DNA of 64,000 bases from Flavobacterium taihuense (GCF_019351435.1 NZ_JAHWYN010000003.1:248001-312000); one strand, 5' to 3'. Shown: positions 54,370-62,653, numbered from the stretch's first letter. Numbers and translations are program-made. Notes: a model not told the origin generated them from the sequence alone.

Positions 54370-55008
54370 ATGAAAATTGAGAATTTAAAAGAATTTATTA
54401 AAAGTACCAAAAAAAGCAAGAGTACAATAGTACGATTTTATAAGAAAAATGAGGATTTATTTTTGAAGACAGAAATAAAGAACGGAAAGAGATATTATCC
54501 AAAAGAACATGTTAGGTATTTTGATAGTGAGATTTTACATGATGAAAATAAACTGTTGCGATTGGAAAATCAATCAATGAAAAATTTGATTGATTGTTTG
54601 GTGGATAAAGACAGTCTTCAATACAGACTATGGCAAATGGACTGGAGTTTCTTTTTTACGGTAGCGTATAAAACCGACAGAAACAAAAAAAGTTGTTTTA
54701 GACAGATGCATTCGATGTATGAAATGCTGATTTCAAAATATGGAGATGAAACAGGTATGAAAATGTTTTTCACGACAGAAGCATTTTCAAATAGGACTGG
54801 CTATCATAATCATTTTGTTTTGCATGTGGAGAACAAAAAACTACATCAACAGATAGTAGAAGAAATACAAAGTTATTTTAGTTACGACAGAGTAGATTGC
54901 GGTGTTTATGACAAATACAAAGCGGGTTTGTTTTACGCATCAAAGGAAGGATTGGTAAATGAGGATTGGGACATTATAGGAAATAATTTGGGTGATGATA
55001 CGAATTAG
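54370..55008 (+). CDS. HUH-type Rep-like endonuclease with N-terminal helix-turn-helix
   Basis: 212 residues. Residues 1 to about 55 look like a MerR/excisionase-type DNA-binding helix (LKEFIKSTKKSKSTIVRFYKK, NGKRYYPKEHVRYF). Residues about 90-195 carry the three Rep motifs: FFTVAY (motif I), H146-N-H148-FVLHV (motif II) and Y189-A-S-K192 (motif III). HUH enzymes nick single-stranded DNA and start rolling-circle replication or transfer. It may replicate the excised element. The fusion of both parts is unusual. Confidence 0.65.
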   Translation: MKIENLKEFIKSTKKSKSTIVRFYKKNEDLFLKTEIKNGKRYYPKEHVRYFDSEILHDENKLLRLENQSMKNLIDCLVDKDSLQYRLWQMDWSFFFTVAYKTDRNKKSCFRQMHSMYEMLISKYGDETGMKMFFTTEAFSNRTGYHNHFVLHVENKKLHQQIVEEIQSYFSYDRVDCGVYDKYKAGLFYASKEGLVNEDWDIIGNNLGDDTN

Positions 55009-55237
55009 GGTAACGAAACTACAATTTAAGATGCTGATTGATAATTTTGAAGTTCTAGCAGAAAAAGGATTGATTCTAAAAATGGATGCTCCAACTTATT
55101 TGTTTGTTTATGGTGAGTAATGGGATGTTATGCTAAAATTAGATTATAGCCATTTGGTAGCATGGTACAAAAATAAACCTCAACGTAAAATAGGGGTTGG
55201 GGTCGTACTAAAAATAACTAGTCTAAAATTAGTATAG
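54995..55237 (+). pseudogene. Small ORF interrupted by one in-frame TAA
   Basis: ATG 54995 overlaps the Rep stop by 14 bases and reads 41 codons (MIRIRVTKLQFKMLIDNFEV to LFVYGE) to TAA 55118-55120. The same frame then continues for 38 further codons (WDVMLKLDYSHLVAWYKNK onwards) with similar composition to TAG 55235-55237. A single TAT-to-TAA change would explain it. The ancestral product would be about 80 residues; the family is not recognised. Confidence 0.45.
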
Positions 55238-55252
55238 CTTATTAGAATAAAG

Positions 55253-55260
55253 TATATTTG
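55253..55260 (+). promoter_or_regulatory. Candidate -7 element for the serine recombinase gene
   Basis: TATATTTG matches TAnnTTTG 25 bases before ATG 55285. Transcription from here would start near 55266, which excludes the in-frame ATG 55264 and supports 55285. Confidence 0.5.
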
Positions 55261-55284
55261 TATATGCAAATAAAGTACATACAA

Positions 55285-55899
55285 ATGAAAATACGCTATA
55301 GCAGAATTTCGATGCCGAGCCAAAAATTAGAAAGACAATTGGCTAAACAAAATCCCGATGAGGTTTTATTTAATGATGTAGTAAGCGGGTCGGTTGCTTT
55401 TGCGGAAAGAAAAAAAGGAAAAGAGTTGATTGAGCAAATAGAAGCTGGAAATGTGACTTTTATTTCTGTAGCAAGTGTTTGTCGCTTAGGTCGAGGATTG
55501 CATGATATAATTAACACATGCGAATACTTCAACTCTAAAGGTGTTGTTTTACGAGTTGATAACTTAGGCTTGGAATCGATGGTTCTAGGAAAAGTTAATC
55601 CAACTTTCAATCTAATTATTAGTGTGATGGCGAACGTAGCCCAAATGGAGCGTGAGACGTTATTGGAGCGTCAAAAGGAAGGGATTGCAATAGCAAAAGC
55701 AAAAGGGGTTTACCATGGTCGTGTTAAAGGGTCAACGGAAACAGATGCTGAGGTTTTGAGTAAGTATAAGGAAGTGGTTAAATTTCTAAAAATGGGAAAA
55801 TCATTGAGAGACATTGTTGGAAGATGCGGAGTTTCGCTTGGAACGGTTCAGAAAGTTAAACAAGTTATGAATAAGAAGGCTGAATTAGTAAATTGTTAA
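55285..55899 (+). CDS. Serine recombinase (resolvase/invertase family)
   Basis: 204 residues from ATG 55285 (MKIRYSRISMPSQKLERQL). The nucleophile is Ser9 in Y-S-R-I-S. Family blocks follow: FNDVVSGSVAFAERKKG, VASVCRLGRGLHDIINT, and NVAQMERETLLERQKEGIAIAKAKG. The C terminus is a Hin-type helix-turn-helix (SLRDIVGRCGVSLGTVQKVKQV). It cuts and rejoins DNA at short sites, either to resolve dimers or invert a segment. It is the last gene of the element before the tRNA. Confidence 0.92.
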   Translation: MKIRYSRISMPSQKLERQLAKQNPDEVLFNDVVSGSVAFAERKKGKELIEQIEAGNVTFISVASVCRLGRGLHDIINTCEYFNSKGVVLRVDNLGLESMVLGKVNPTFNLIISVMANVAQMERETLLERQKEGIAIAKAKGVYHGRVKGSTETDAEVLSKYKEVVKFLKMGKSLRDIVGRCGVSLGTVQKVKQVMNKKAELVNC

Positions 55900-55920
55900 G
55901 TCGAAATAAAATTCAGCAAA

Positions 55921-55941
55921 TTTTGCTACGATTTTGCTACA
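55921..55941 (+). repeat. Right copy of the element-end repeat (tgctac-type)
   Basis: Matches 50404-50424 at 19 of 21 bases, 22 bases after the recombinase stop and 40 bases before the tRNA. Confidence 0.7.
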
Positions 55942-55943
55942 AT

Positions 55944-55976
55944 AAAAAAAAGCCTCACATGGTTGTGAAGCTTTTC
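55944..55976 (-). terminator. Terminator of the tRNA-Met pair
   Basis: On the minus strand, agcttcaca / tgtgaggct (G-T pairs included) is followed by eight T, directly after the tRNA 3' end. Confidence 0.8.
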
Positions 55977-55980
55977 TCAG

Positions 55981-56053
55981 TAGCGGGAACTGGACTCGAA
56001 CCAGTGACCTTCGGGTTATGAGCCCGACGAGCTGCCTACTGCTCTATCCCGCG
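55981..56053 (-). tRNA. tRNA-Met (CAT), initiator type, copy 1
   Basis: 73 bases on the minus strand starting CGCGGGATAGAGCAG. The anticodon loop is CTCATAA within a stem of three G-C pairs (tcgGGctcataacCCga pattern), as in initiator tRNAs. The first base C is not paired to the U at position 72, another initiator mark. CCA is not encoded. Its 3' end is the attachment site of the neighbouring element. Confidence 0.95.
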
Positions 56054-56088
56054 ATGTGCGTTTTGTAATCTCAATAAGGCTACCTTAG

Positions 56089-56161
56089 TAGCGGGAACAG
56101 GACTCGAACCTGTGACCTTCGGGTTATGAGCCCGACGAGCTGCCTACTGCTCTATCCCGCG
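56089..56161 (-). tRNA. tRNA-Met (CAT), initiator type, copy 2
   Basis: 73 bases, same as copy 1 except for a compensated base-pair change in the T stem (cagg...cctg here, ctgg...ccag there). It lies 35 bases upstream of copy 1 on the same strand, so the two are co-transcribed. Confidence 0.95.
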
Positions 56162-56250
56162 TTGTTTCGGGTGCAAAGATACGCCGAATTTTGATAAATC
56201 CAATGAAAACTTTAAAAAATGTTTTATTTCCTGTATTGACTTGATATGAC

Positions 56251-56258
56251 TACCTTTG
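56251..56258 (+). promoter_or_regulatory. Candidate promoter of era
   Basis: TACCTTTG matches TAnnTTTG, with TTG(AC) near 56236 upstream. It ends 20 bases before the era start. Confidence 0.6.
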
Positions 56259-56278
56259 CAGCATAAATTTAAGTAGAA

Positions 56279-57160
56279 ATGTCACATAAAGCAGGTTTTG
56301 TAAACATCATAGGGAATCCAAACGTTGGGAAATCAACGTTAATGAATGCCTTTGTTGGTGAAAGGTTATCAATTATTACGTCAAAAGCACAAACAACACG
56401 TCATAGAATTTTAGGTATTGTAAACGGGGAAGATTTTCAAATGATCTTGTCGGATACACCTGGAATCATCAAACCTGCCTACGAAATGCAGGAATCGATG
56501 ATGAACTTTGTGAAGTCCGCTTTTGAAGATGCCGATGTTTTAATCTATATGGTAGAGATTGGTGAGCAGGAATTGAAAGACGAAGCTTTTTTTAATAAAA
56601 TTATCCATTCGAAAATTCCAGTTTTGTTATTGTTAAACAAAATTGACAATTCAAATCAAGCTCAGTTGGAAGAGCAAGTTGCTTTTTGGACTGCCAAAGT
56701 TCCTAATGCAGAGATTTATCCAATATCGGCGTTGCAGAATTTTAATGTTCCTGAAGTTTTTCAAAGAATTATTTCATTGTTGCCTGAATCTCCAGCGTAT
56801 TACCCAAAAGATCAATTGACGGATAAACCGGAGCGTTTCTTTGTGAACGAAACTATCCGTGAAAAAATATTATTGAACTACAGCAAGGAAATTCCATATG
56901 CAGTAGAAATTGTAACCGAAGAGTTTTTTGAGGATGAGAATATCATCCGTATTCGTTCTTTGATTATGGTAGAACGCGATACCCAAAAAGGAATCATCAT
57001 TGGGCACAAAGGTGCAGCTTTGAAAAAAGTTGGAATGGAAGCCCGTGCAGATTTAGAGAAATTCTTCGGAAAGCAAATCCATATTGAATTGTATGTAAAA
57101 GTGAATAAAAACTGGAGAAGCAATGCGAATATGTTGAAGCGTTTTGGGTATAACCAGTAG
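56279..57160 (+). CDS. era: GTPase Era
   Basis: 293 residues. G motifs: GNPNVGKST (G1), TTRHR (G2 region), DTPGI (G3), NKID (G4) and SAL (G5). The C-terminal KH domain has IIGHKGAALKKVGMEARADLEKFFG. Era binds the 3' end of 16S rRNA during 30S assembly. ATG 56279 gives MSHKAGFVNIIGNPN, as expected. Confidence 0.97.
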   Translation: MSHKAGFVNIIGNPNVGKSTLMNAFVGERLSIITSKAQTTRHRILGIVNGEDFQMILSDTPGIIKPAYEMQESMMNFVKSAFEDADVLIYMVEIGEQELKDEAFFNKIIHSKIPVLLLLNKIDNSNQAQLEEQVAFWTAKVPNAEIYPISALQNFNVPEVFQRIISLLPESPAYYPKDQLTDKPERFFVNETIREKILLNYSKEIPYAVEIVTEEFFEDENIIRIRSLIMVERDTQKGIIIGHKGAALKKVGMEARADLEKFFGKQIHIELYVKVNKNWRSNANMLKRFGYNQ

Positions 57161-57261
57161 AGGAATAGTGATTAGTGGCTAGTAATTAGTGATTAGCTTT
57201 TAGTCTTTATTTTCATTGAAATAAAATAAATATAAAATCAGTATTGGAATTTGTTCTAATG

Positions 57262-57415
57262 CTGATTTTTTTTAGCCCAGATCGAAATGGAAACCCCGCT
57301 ATGAAAAAAGGCTGTTGTTCCTGTGGTTGCTGAGCGACCAGAGGAAGCTCGAGCAAGCGCATTGGAGCAACTCCTTTTTTGAATGAGGAGTTGCAATGGA
57401 GAGCTGGATTAGCTG
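57262..57415. repeat. Structured intergenic sequence, possible dispersed repeat
   Basis: The stretch ttagcccagatcgaaatgg to the end of the gap resembles repetitive intergenic sequences I recall from Flavobacterium genomes. It contains an imperfect hairpin (cattggagcaactcc / ggagttgcaatgg, 57360-57400) with a T-rich loop. Copy number cannot be judged from one window. Confidence 0.35.
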
Positions 57416-57419
57416 CTAA

Positions 57420-57920
57420 TTATTTTGATTCTATGATTTCAAGAAACACTTTTTCGATATCGTTCATTTGTTTTTCGCCATTGCTTCGGATTTGTTTGGC
57501 GATTACGTATAGTAGGAACCAAGCGAAAACCATTAGTGACATCACAACGAAATCACCTGTTGTTGATTCTTTTAGGATGTAATGAGAGTAGGCGATACCG
57601 CAAAAAATAATGAAAGTACCCGCAATCATAAAGTGTAAGAACATAAAGAAAGTCCAAAGATTAGGGTCGGGACCAAATAATCCCCGTATGTGGGTTTGAT
57701 TATCACCTCTGGATTCCATTTCGAGGTGTAAATGAGGAGACCAATAGGCTTTTTTGTCGCCTTTGATGTTGATCCAGATATGGTATTCTTTTATTTTCAG
57801 TATGAAATCTGGGGAATTGGTAGTGGTGAAATGAATGAATTTTTGACGTAAGGAATCGATGTCCTGATTGACTTCTTTGTAGAATCGCAAACGCAAACGG
57901 ATCTCATTATTGGTGTCCAT
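57420..57920 (-). CDS. Hypothetical membrane protein, 166 residues
   Basis: From ATG 57918-57920 (MDTNNEIRLRLRFYKEVN); longer in-frame starts would overlap the der promoter. The N-terminal half is soluble (DSLRQKFIHFTTTNSPDFILKIKEYHIWINI, HLHLEMESRGDNQTHIRGLFGP). Two membrane spans follow (FFMFLHFMIAGTFIIFCGIAY and FVVMSLMVFAWFLLYVIA). No family is recognised. It lies between era and der on the opposite strand. Confidence 0.75.
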   Translation of the reverse strand: MDTNNEIRLRLRFYKEVNQDIDSLRQKFIHFTTTNSPDFILKIKEYHIWINIKGDKKAYWSPHLHLEMESRGDNQTHIRGLFGPDPNLWTFFMFLHFMIAGTFIIFCGIAYSHYILKESTTGDFVVMSLMVFAWFLLYVIAKQIRSNGEKQMNDIEKVFLEIIESK

Positions 57921-57998
57921 AAAATTAGAAATGAAGTGGTTAAGTGAACAAGCTGTGGCGAATATACCAAAAAAATTGATATTCATGGTTTTAAACAC

Positions 57999-58006
57999 TA
58001 CCTTTG
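57999..58006 (+). promoter_or_regulatory. Candidate promoter of der
   Basis: TACCTTTG with TTG at about 57976-57978 gives about 20-base spacing, a good Bacteroidota promoter. It lies 54 bases before the der start, and the same TACCTTTG octamer is found before era. Confidence 0.6.
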
Positions 58007-58060
58007 CAACCCGAAACTGGAAAGCAGTATTCGGGAGAAATAAATATTTGAATTTATATT

Positions 58061-59371
58061 ATGAACAATATTGTTGCGATAGTAGGAAGACCTAATGTAG
58101 GGAAATCAACCCTTTTTAATAGGCTGATACAAAGAAGAGAAGCTATTGTAGATTCGGTTTCTGGAGTTACCAGAGATAGAAACTACGGTAAAAGCGAGTG
58201 GAACGGAAAAGAGTTTTCTGTGATTGATACGGGAGGATACGTTCGTGGATCGGATGATGTTTTTGAAGGTGAGATACGTAAACAAGTAGAATTGGCTATC
58301 GATGAAGCCGATGTTATTATATTTGTTGTAGATGTTGAAGAGGGAATTACCCCGATGGATGATGTTGTTGCCCGCTTGTTGCGTAAAGTGACTAAGCCAG
58401 TTTTATTGGCGGTAAACAAGGTGGATAATGCCATGCGTGAAAAAGACGCTCTTGAGTTTTATAATCTTGGTTTAGGTGAATATTTTACTTTTGCCAGTAT
58501 TTCTGGTAGTGGAACAGGAGATTTATTGGATGCTTTAATTGAAGCTTTTCCAGTGAAACCAGAACCAGTTCAAGAAGAGGTCGTTTTGCCTCGTTTTGCT
58601 GTAGTGGGTCGCCCTAATGCAGGTAAATCAAGTTTTATCAATGCGTTAATTGGTAAAGAACGTTTTATGGTAACTGATATTGCGGGAACTACCCGTGATG
58701 CTATTGATACAAAATTTGACCGTTTTGGTTTTGAATTCAACTTGGTAGATACGGCTGGAATTCGTCGTAAAGCGAAAGTGAAGGAAGATTTGGAATTTTA
58801 CTCCGTAATGCGTTCGGTACGTGCCATTGAGCATGCTGATATTTGTATTTTGGTGATTGATGCCACTCGTGGATTTGAAGGTCAGGATCAAAGTATTTTT
58901 TGGTTGGCAGAGAAAAACAGAAAAGGGGTTGTAATCCTTGTGAATAAATGGGATTTGGTTGAAAAAGATACCATGTCAACCCGAGATTATGAAGAGAAAA
59001 TCAAAAAAGAATTAATGCCGTTTACGGATGTGCCTATTCTTTTCGTTTCGGCTTTGACTAAACAGCGTTTATTGAAAGCATTGGAAGCTACAGTTCAGGT
59101 TTATGAAAACAGACAGCAACGTATTCCGACTTCAAAATTTAATGAATTCATGTTGAAAGTGATAGAGGCCTATCCGCCACCGGCAACCAAAGGGAAATAT
59201 GTGAAAATTAAATATTGTATGCAGTTACCAACACCAACACCTCAGTTTGTTTTTTTTGCCAATATGCCGCAATATGTTAAGGAACCTTACAAACGTTACC
59301 TTGAAAATAAGATTAGAGAAAACTGGGATTTCTCAGGAGTTCCAATTGATATTTATATTAGAGAGAAATAA
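58061..59371 (+). CDS. der: Ribosome biogenesis GTPase Der (EngA)
   Basis: 436 residues with two consecutive G domains. The first has [14 protein letters not shown] and NKVD; the second has [14 protein letters not shown] and NKWD. A C-terminal KH-like domain ends [11 protein letters not shown]. Der acts in 50S subunit assembly. The start at ATG 58061 gives [14 protein letters not shown]. Confidence 0.98.
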   Translation: MNNIVAIVGRPNVGKSTLFNRLIQRREAIVDSVSGVTRDRNYGKSEWNGKEFSVIDTGGYVRGSDDVFEGEIRKQVELAIDEADVIIFVVDVEEGITPMDDVVARLLRKVTKPVLLAVNKVDNAMREKDALEFYNLGLGEYFTFASISGSGTGDLLDALIEAFPVKPEPVQEEVVLPRFAVVGRPNAGKSSFINALIGKERFMVTDIAGTTRDAIDTKFDRFGFEFNLVDTAGIRRKAKVKEDLEFYSVMRSVRAIEHADICILVIDATRGFEGQDQSIFWLAEKNRKGVVILVNKWDLVEKDTMSTRDYEEKIKKELMPFTDVPILFVSALTKQRLLKALEATVQVYENRQQRIPTSKFNEFMLKVIEAYPPPATKGKYVKIKYCMQLPTPTPQFVFFANMPQYVKEPYKRYLENKIRENWDFSGVPIDIYIREK

Positions 59372-59379
59372 AAATAGAG

Positions 59380-59407
59380 AGTCCCGAATTTATCGGGACT
59401 TTTTTTT
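59380..59407 (+). terminator. Terminator of der
   Basis: The stem agtcccga / tcgggact with a 5-nt loop is followed by seven T, 8 bases past the stop. Confidence 0.9.
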
Positions 59408-59431
59408 GCCTTGATCTGAAAATACGATTTC

Positions 59432-59662
59432 TTAGTGTACAAAATTTTTCTTAGAGTTATCACGATACCAATCCTTAAATTTTTTATTTGTTTTGTATTC
59501 TTCATCGTGCAGTACTGTAAAGATTAAAAGCAATAGTAGACTCACACCGATAAAATACAAACCCATTAAAACTGGAAAAAATAGTTTTGTTTGGCATAGT
59601 GCAGCAAAAACAACAAGGTAAATTGTGGTTAACCACGTCAGTTTAATTGCAAAATTTTTCAT
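59432..59662 (-). CDS. Small hypothetical membrane protein, 76 residues
   Basis: Two membrane spans (LTWLTTIYLVVFAALCQ and PVLMGLYFIGVSLLLLLIF) and a charged C-terminal tail (HDEEYKTNKKFKDWYRDNSKK). ATG 59660-59662 opens it cleanly. No family is recognised, and no partner is obvious. Confidence 0.6.
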   Translation of the reverse strand: MKNFAIKLTWLTTIYLVVFAALCQTKLFFPVLMGLYFIGVSLLLLLIFTVLHDEEYKTNKKFKDWYRDNSKKNFVH

Positions 59663-59783
59663 GACCTTAACTTTTCTATTAAAGTTACGGTCTATTTTTA
59701 CAAAATTTAGTTAATTGGTGAATAATCTATTCTTAAAATTGGATTGATAAATTGTAGAATTTAAGAGCACTTTTTTTATTAAA

Positions 59784-60953
59784 TTATATCAGTTTGAGTA
59801 AAATACCCAATAACGCAGCAATTCCTATTATTTGTGGTTCTTGTATTTTTTTGACATATATCAAAATGAGAACTGTACCTGTTGCAATTAATGCTGTGGG
59901 AATGTCTACAATGGTTCGGAGGGAAATTACAATTACGGCACCCACCAAAGCGCCAATAACCCCAGCAGTTATTCCTTCTACAAATGCTTTGATACTTTTG
60001 TTTTGTGATATTCTCTTAAAATATGGGGCAGGAATTACCGTGAATAAATAACAAGGCAGAAAAACGCCCAAAGCAGCAATAGTGGCTCCAGAAGCTCCTG
60101 CGACCAAATATCCAATGAAACCGACGGTTATTACAACAGGGCCAGGAGTAATCATCGCTACCGCTACCGCATCGACAAATTGATTTTCGGTCAGCCATCC
60201 ATGTTCTGCAACTACTCCAGCGTGCAGAAAAGGAACAATGGCCAATCCGCTGCCAAAAACAAAGGCTCCAGCTTTGATAAAAAACCAGGCTAAGTCACCT
60301 AATTTTCCAAGTTCTATAGAAGAGAATCCTGCAGTTGTTAAGAGAAAGAAGGAAAAAGTTTTAGGACGTTTAATCCATTCGGGGGGTGCCTTTACGATCA
60401 TATAGATAAAACCCAAAGCAACAAACAGCAGCAGTTCTTCTTGTTGTGTTACAGCCGTAAGTAGAGTGGCTAAGATGTAAAAGATCCAAAGTAACCAATT
60501 ACTCTTAATAGCAGGAATTTCAAATTTACTAATCGATTTGACTGTCAATTTATAGGAACTCAAAACAATAATTCCAATTACAGCCGCGCTTATGCCATAA
60601 AATATGGCTTGCATCCACGGTAATCCGCCGTATGCCTGGTAGGCAATACCTAATAAAACGACCATTATAAAAGAGGGAATTACAAAGGCTAAGCCCGATA
60701 AGGTTGCGCCTAAAACGCCAAAGTGTACAAAGCCAATATAAATTCCCAATTGGGCAGCTAAAGGACCAGGAGCTAATTGTGACAATGCTAGTCCTTCTTT
60801 GAAGTCGGAATCATTAATCCATTTTCTGTGTTCGACCAAGTCGCGATGCATGTAACCAACTAATGCCACAGGACCACCAAAGCCTGTTGTTCCTAACTTT
60901 AGAAAATATTTTAATAGATTAATTAAAGTGTAATTAATTTTTTCAGTACTCAT
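59784..60953 (-). CDS. chrA: Chromate efflux transporter ChrA
   Basis: 389 residues with about ten to twelve spans and two CHR domains. The first has LGTTGFGGPVALVGYMHRDLV and LSQLAPGPLAAQLGIYIG; the second has FGSGLAIVPFLHAGVV and AVAMITPGPVVITVGFIGY. ChrA exports chromate or related oxyanions across the inner membrane. A run of 15 A lies one base before its ATG. It is single, without a visible chrB-type regulator. Confidence 0.93.
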   Translation of the reverse strand: MSTEKINYTLINLLKYFLKLGTTGFGGPVALVGYMHRDLVEHRKWINDSDFKEGLALSQLAPGPLAAQLGIYIGFVHFGVLGATLSGLAFVIPSFIMVVLLGIAYQAYGGLPWMQAIFYGISAAVIGIIVLSSYKLTVKSISKFEIPAIKSNWLLWIFYILATLLTAVTQQEELLLFVALGFIYMIVKAPPEWIKRPKTFSFFLLTTAGFSSIELGKLGDLAWFFIKAGAFVFGSGLAIVPFLHAGVVAEHGWLTENQFVDAVAVAMITPGPVVITVGFIGYLVAGASGATIAALGVFLPCYLFTVIPAPYFKRISQNKSIKAFVEGITAGVIGALVGAVIVISLRTIVDIPTALIATGTVLILIYVKKIQEPQIIGIAALLGILLKLI

Positions 60954-60954
60954 G

Positions 60955-60969
60955 TTTTTTTTTTTTTTT
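60955..60969 (-). repeat. Homopolymer of 15 bases directly upstream of the chrA start
   Basis: On the coding (minus) strand it is A15 followed by C and ATG. It occupies the ribosome-binding region, where length changes could alter translation. Confidence 0.9.
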
Positions 60970-61064
60970 GGAATGACTTGATTTTTATTAAATTACATTA
61001 TAATTTCCAAAATAAACAATCAAAAAACAGAGTAAGTCAACTTTGTTTTTGGTTCATCAGAGCC

Positions 61065-61820
61065 TTAATTAGTCTGTACTTTATGTTTTTCTTTTAGTTT
61101 TATTTTATGGAAAAAGGTAAACCTGATAATATCTCTGTCAAAATAATCAACACCACTTGGTCGTTGTTGGAAACTGTTTAAATAGCCCAATTCTAAAGCA
61201 ATATTTTTGTTTACACCGTATTGCAATGCGGCATAAATTCTGTTTTGGTCAAATGTGTTTTTGACAACATTTTCACCGCCATTAATCATCAATTCATCAT
61301 ATACAATTGCTTTCAAATACTGACTTTCCTTTTTCCAGCACGAGTATTCCCCTTGAAGACGGTATCTGAATCTCCAATAGAAAGTGGTCCCCGGGAGTAA
61401 TTCCTGTTTATCGGAATTATGTATAAATCGCTCTTCTACTTGAACCCGTTGATTCAGTGTTATCTTTCCGTATTCTTGTTTCCAAGTGATGTCCTGTTGT
61501 CCTCTGTATTCCGGTATTCTAAAATCATAAGTGACTTCAGGAACTTGGGTGGCTACAGAGAAATAAGCATATCCGGCACCAACTTCCACATCTTTGTTGA
61601 TCTTATAACGCCCTTGAATCCGCATTTCATATAAATTTTCTTCTACAGGATTCATGAAAATCCTATTGTCAAATTCAGTATGAATGGACCATTTGTTGTT
61701 TATTGTCAATTGGTTGTAATAGCGTGTCCAAAGTAAACTTTGATGATCTACATTTTTTTCGGTTTGTGCTCTGGAGACAAAACAGACCAGTAAAAGGCAA
61801 AAGATTCTGATGGTTTTCAT
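61065..61820 (-). CDS. DUF2490 domain protein (outer-membrane beta-barrel-like)
   Basis: 251 residues from ATG 61818-61820, which opens a signal peptide (MKTIRIFCLLLVCFVSRAQ); a longer start is in frame 33 bases up. DUF2490 features follow: LLWTRYYNQLTINNKWSIHTEFDNR, QRVQVEERF, WRFRYRLQGEY and the final strand IIRFTFFHKI. The function is unknown; it is likely a periplasm-facing barrel. It lies between pstB and chrA on the same strand. Confidence 0.85.
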   Translation of the reverse strand: MKTIRIFCLLLVCFVSRAQTEKNVDHQSLLWTRYYNQLTINNKWSIHTEFDNRIFMNPVEENLYEMRIQGRYKINKDVEVGAGYAYFSVATQVPEVTYDFRIPEYRGQQDITWKQEYGKITLNQRVQVEERFIHNSDKQELLPGTTFYWRFRYRLQGEYSCWKKESQYLKAIVYDELMINGGENVVKNTFDQNRIYAALQYGVNKNIALELGYLNSFQQRPSGVDYFDRDIIRFTFFHKIKLKEKHKVQTN

Positions 61821-61891
61821 GAAGGTTATTTTCGGTTTTTGGCAAATGTACATAAACGCTATAATTTATATAGAATTTAATTTTTCTGCGG

Positions 61892-62653
61892 TTAAACCAA
61901 AAAACCTTTTACATAATCTTTGGTCAGTTTTTCTTTTGGATTCAAAAGCACTTCTTCGGTAGGGCCAAATTCTATAATCTCTCCCATATATACAAAACCA
62001 ATATAATCAGACACTCTTCGGGCTTGGCGCAAAATGTGTGTCACCAAAACAATCGTGTATTTATCTTTTAATTGCATAAATAATTCCTCAATGGCTTGGG
62101 TCGAAATAGGATCTAATGCCGATGTGGGCTCGTCTCCCAAAATGATTTCGGGTTCAATTGCAAGTCCTCTGGCCAAACACAATCGTTGCTGCTGTCCGAT
62201 GGATAATCGGGTAGCAGGCGATTTAAGTCTGTCTTTTACTTCATCCCAAAGGTTAACGCCACGAAGGTATTTTTCTACGATTTCGTCTAATTCTTTTTTA
62301 CTGTTATTTCCGTGAACGCGTTGCCCATAAGCAATATTGTCATAGATATTCATTGGCAGCGGAAAAGGCCTTTGCGACAGTAGACCCATCTTTTTTCGAA
62401 TATGGGTTACTTCCACTTTTGGGTCGTAAATGTTTTCTCCGTCTACTAAAACTTTACCGTTTACACGCACATCATTTTGACGGTCGAGTAATCGGTTCAT
62501 GGTTTTAAGCAATGTTGTCTTTCCACAACCCGATGGACCTATTAACGAGGTCACTTTCTTGTCTGGAATGTCAAGATTAATGTTCTTTAAAATATGGTTT
62601 TCACCAATGTGAACATTTAAATTTTGGATACTTATGTGTGGCTGAATAATCAT
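61892..62653 (-). CDS. pstB: Phosphate ABC transporter ATP-binding protein PstB
   Basis: 253 residues. Walker A is GPSGCGKTTLLKTMNRL and Walker B is IILGDEPTSALDP, followed by the switch His in LVTHILRQARR. The signature motif reads LSIGQQQR instead of the usual LSGGQQQR, a small oddity. It powers high-affinity phosphate import with PstA/PstC. Its start overlaps the pstA stop by 4 bases (ATGA). Confidence 0.96.
   Translation of the reverse strand: MIIQPHISIQNLNVHIGENHILKNINLDIPDKKVTSLIGPSGCGKTTLLKTMNRLLDRQNDVRVNGKVLVDGENIYDPKVEVTHIRKKMGLLSQRPFPLPMNIYDNIAYGQRVHGNNSKKELDEIVEKYLRGVNLWDEVKDRLKSPATRLSIGQQQRLCLARGLAIEPEIILGDEPTSALDPISTQAIEELFMQLKDKYTIVLVTHILRQARRVSDYIGFVYMGEIIEFGPTEEVLLNPKEKLTKDYVKGFLV

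Larger units (their letters stand above)
50265..55981. mobile_element. Integrative element inserted at the 3' end of tRNA-Met
   Basis: The element runs from a tRNA-Met 3' remnant to the intact tRNA at 55981. It carries a tyrosine integrase next to the distal end, an excisionase-like gene, a cargo pair, an HTH-HUH Rep protein, a broken small ORF and a serine recombinase. Near-identical 21-base repeats lie close to both ends (50404-50424 and 55921-55941). No conjugation or phage structural genes are seen, so it is a small mobilisable island or satellite. Confidence 0.8.

Noticed and set aside
57301..57333. Ten-codon ORF MKKGCCSCGC, similar in flavour to the Cys-rich leaders
   Set aside because: No plus-strand gene follows within reach (the next plus-strand gene, der, is more than 700 bases away and has its own promoter), and the ORF lies inside a structured, possibly repetitive intergenic sequence.
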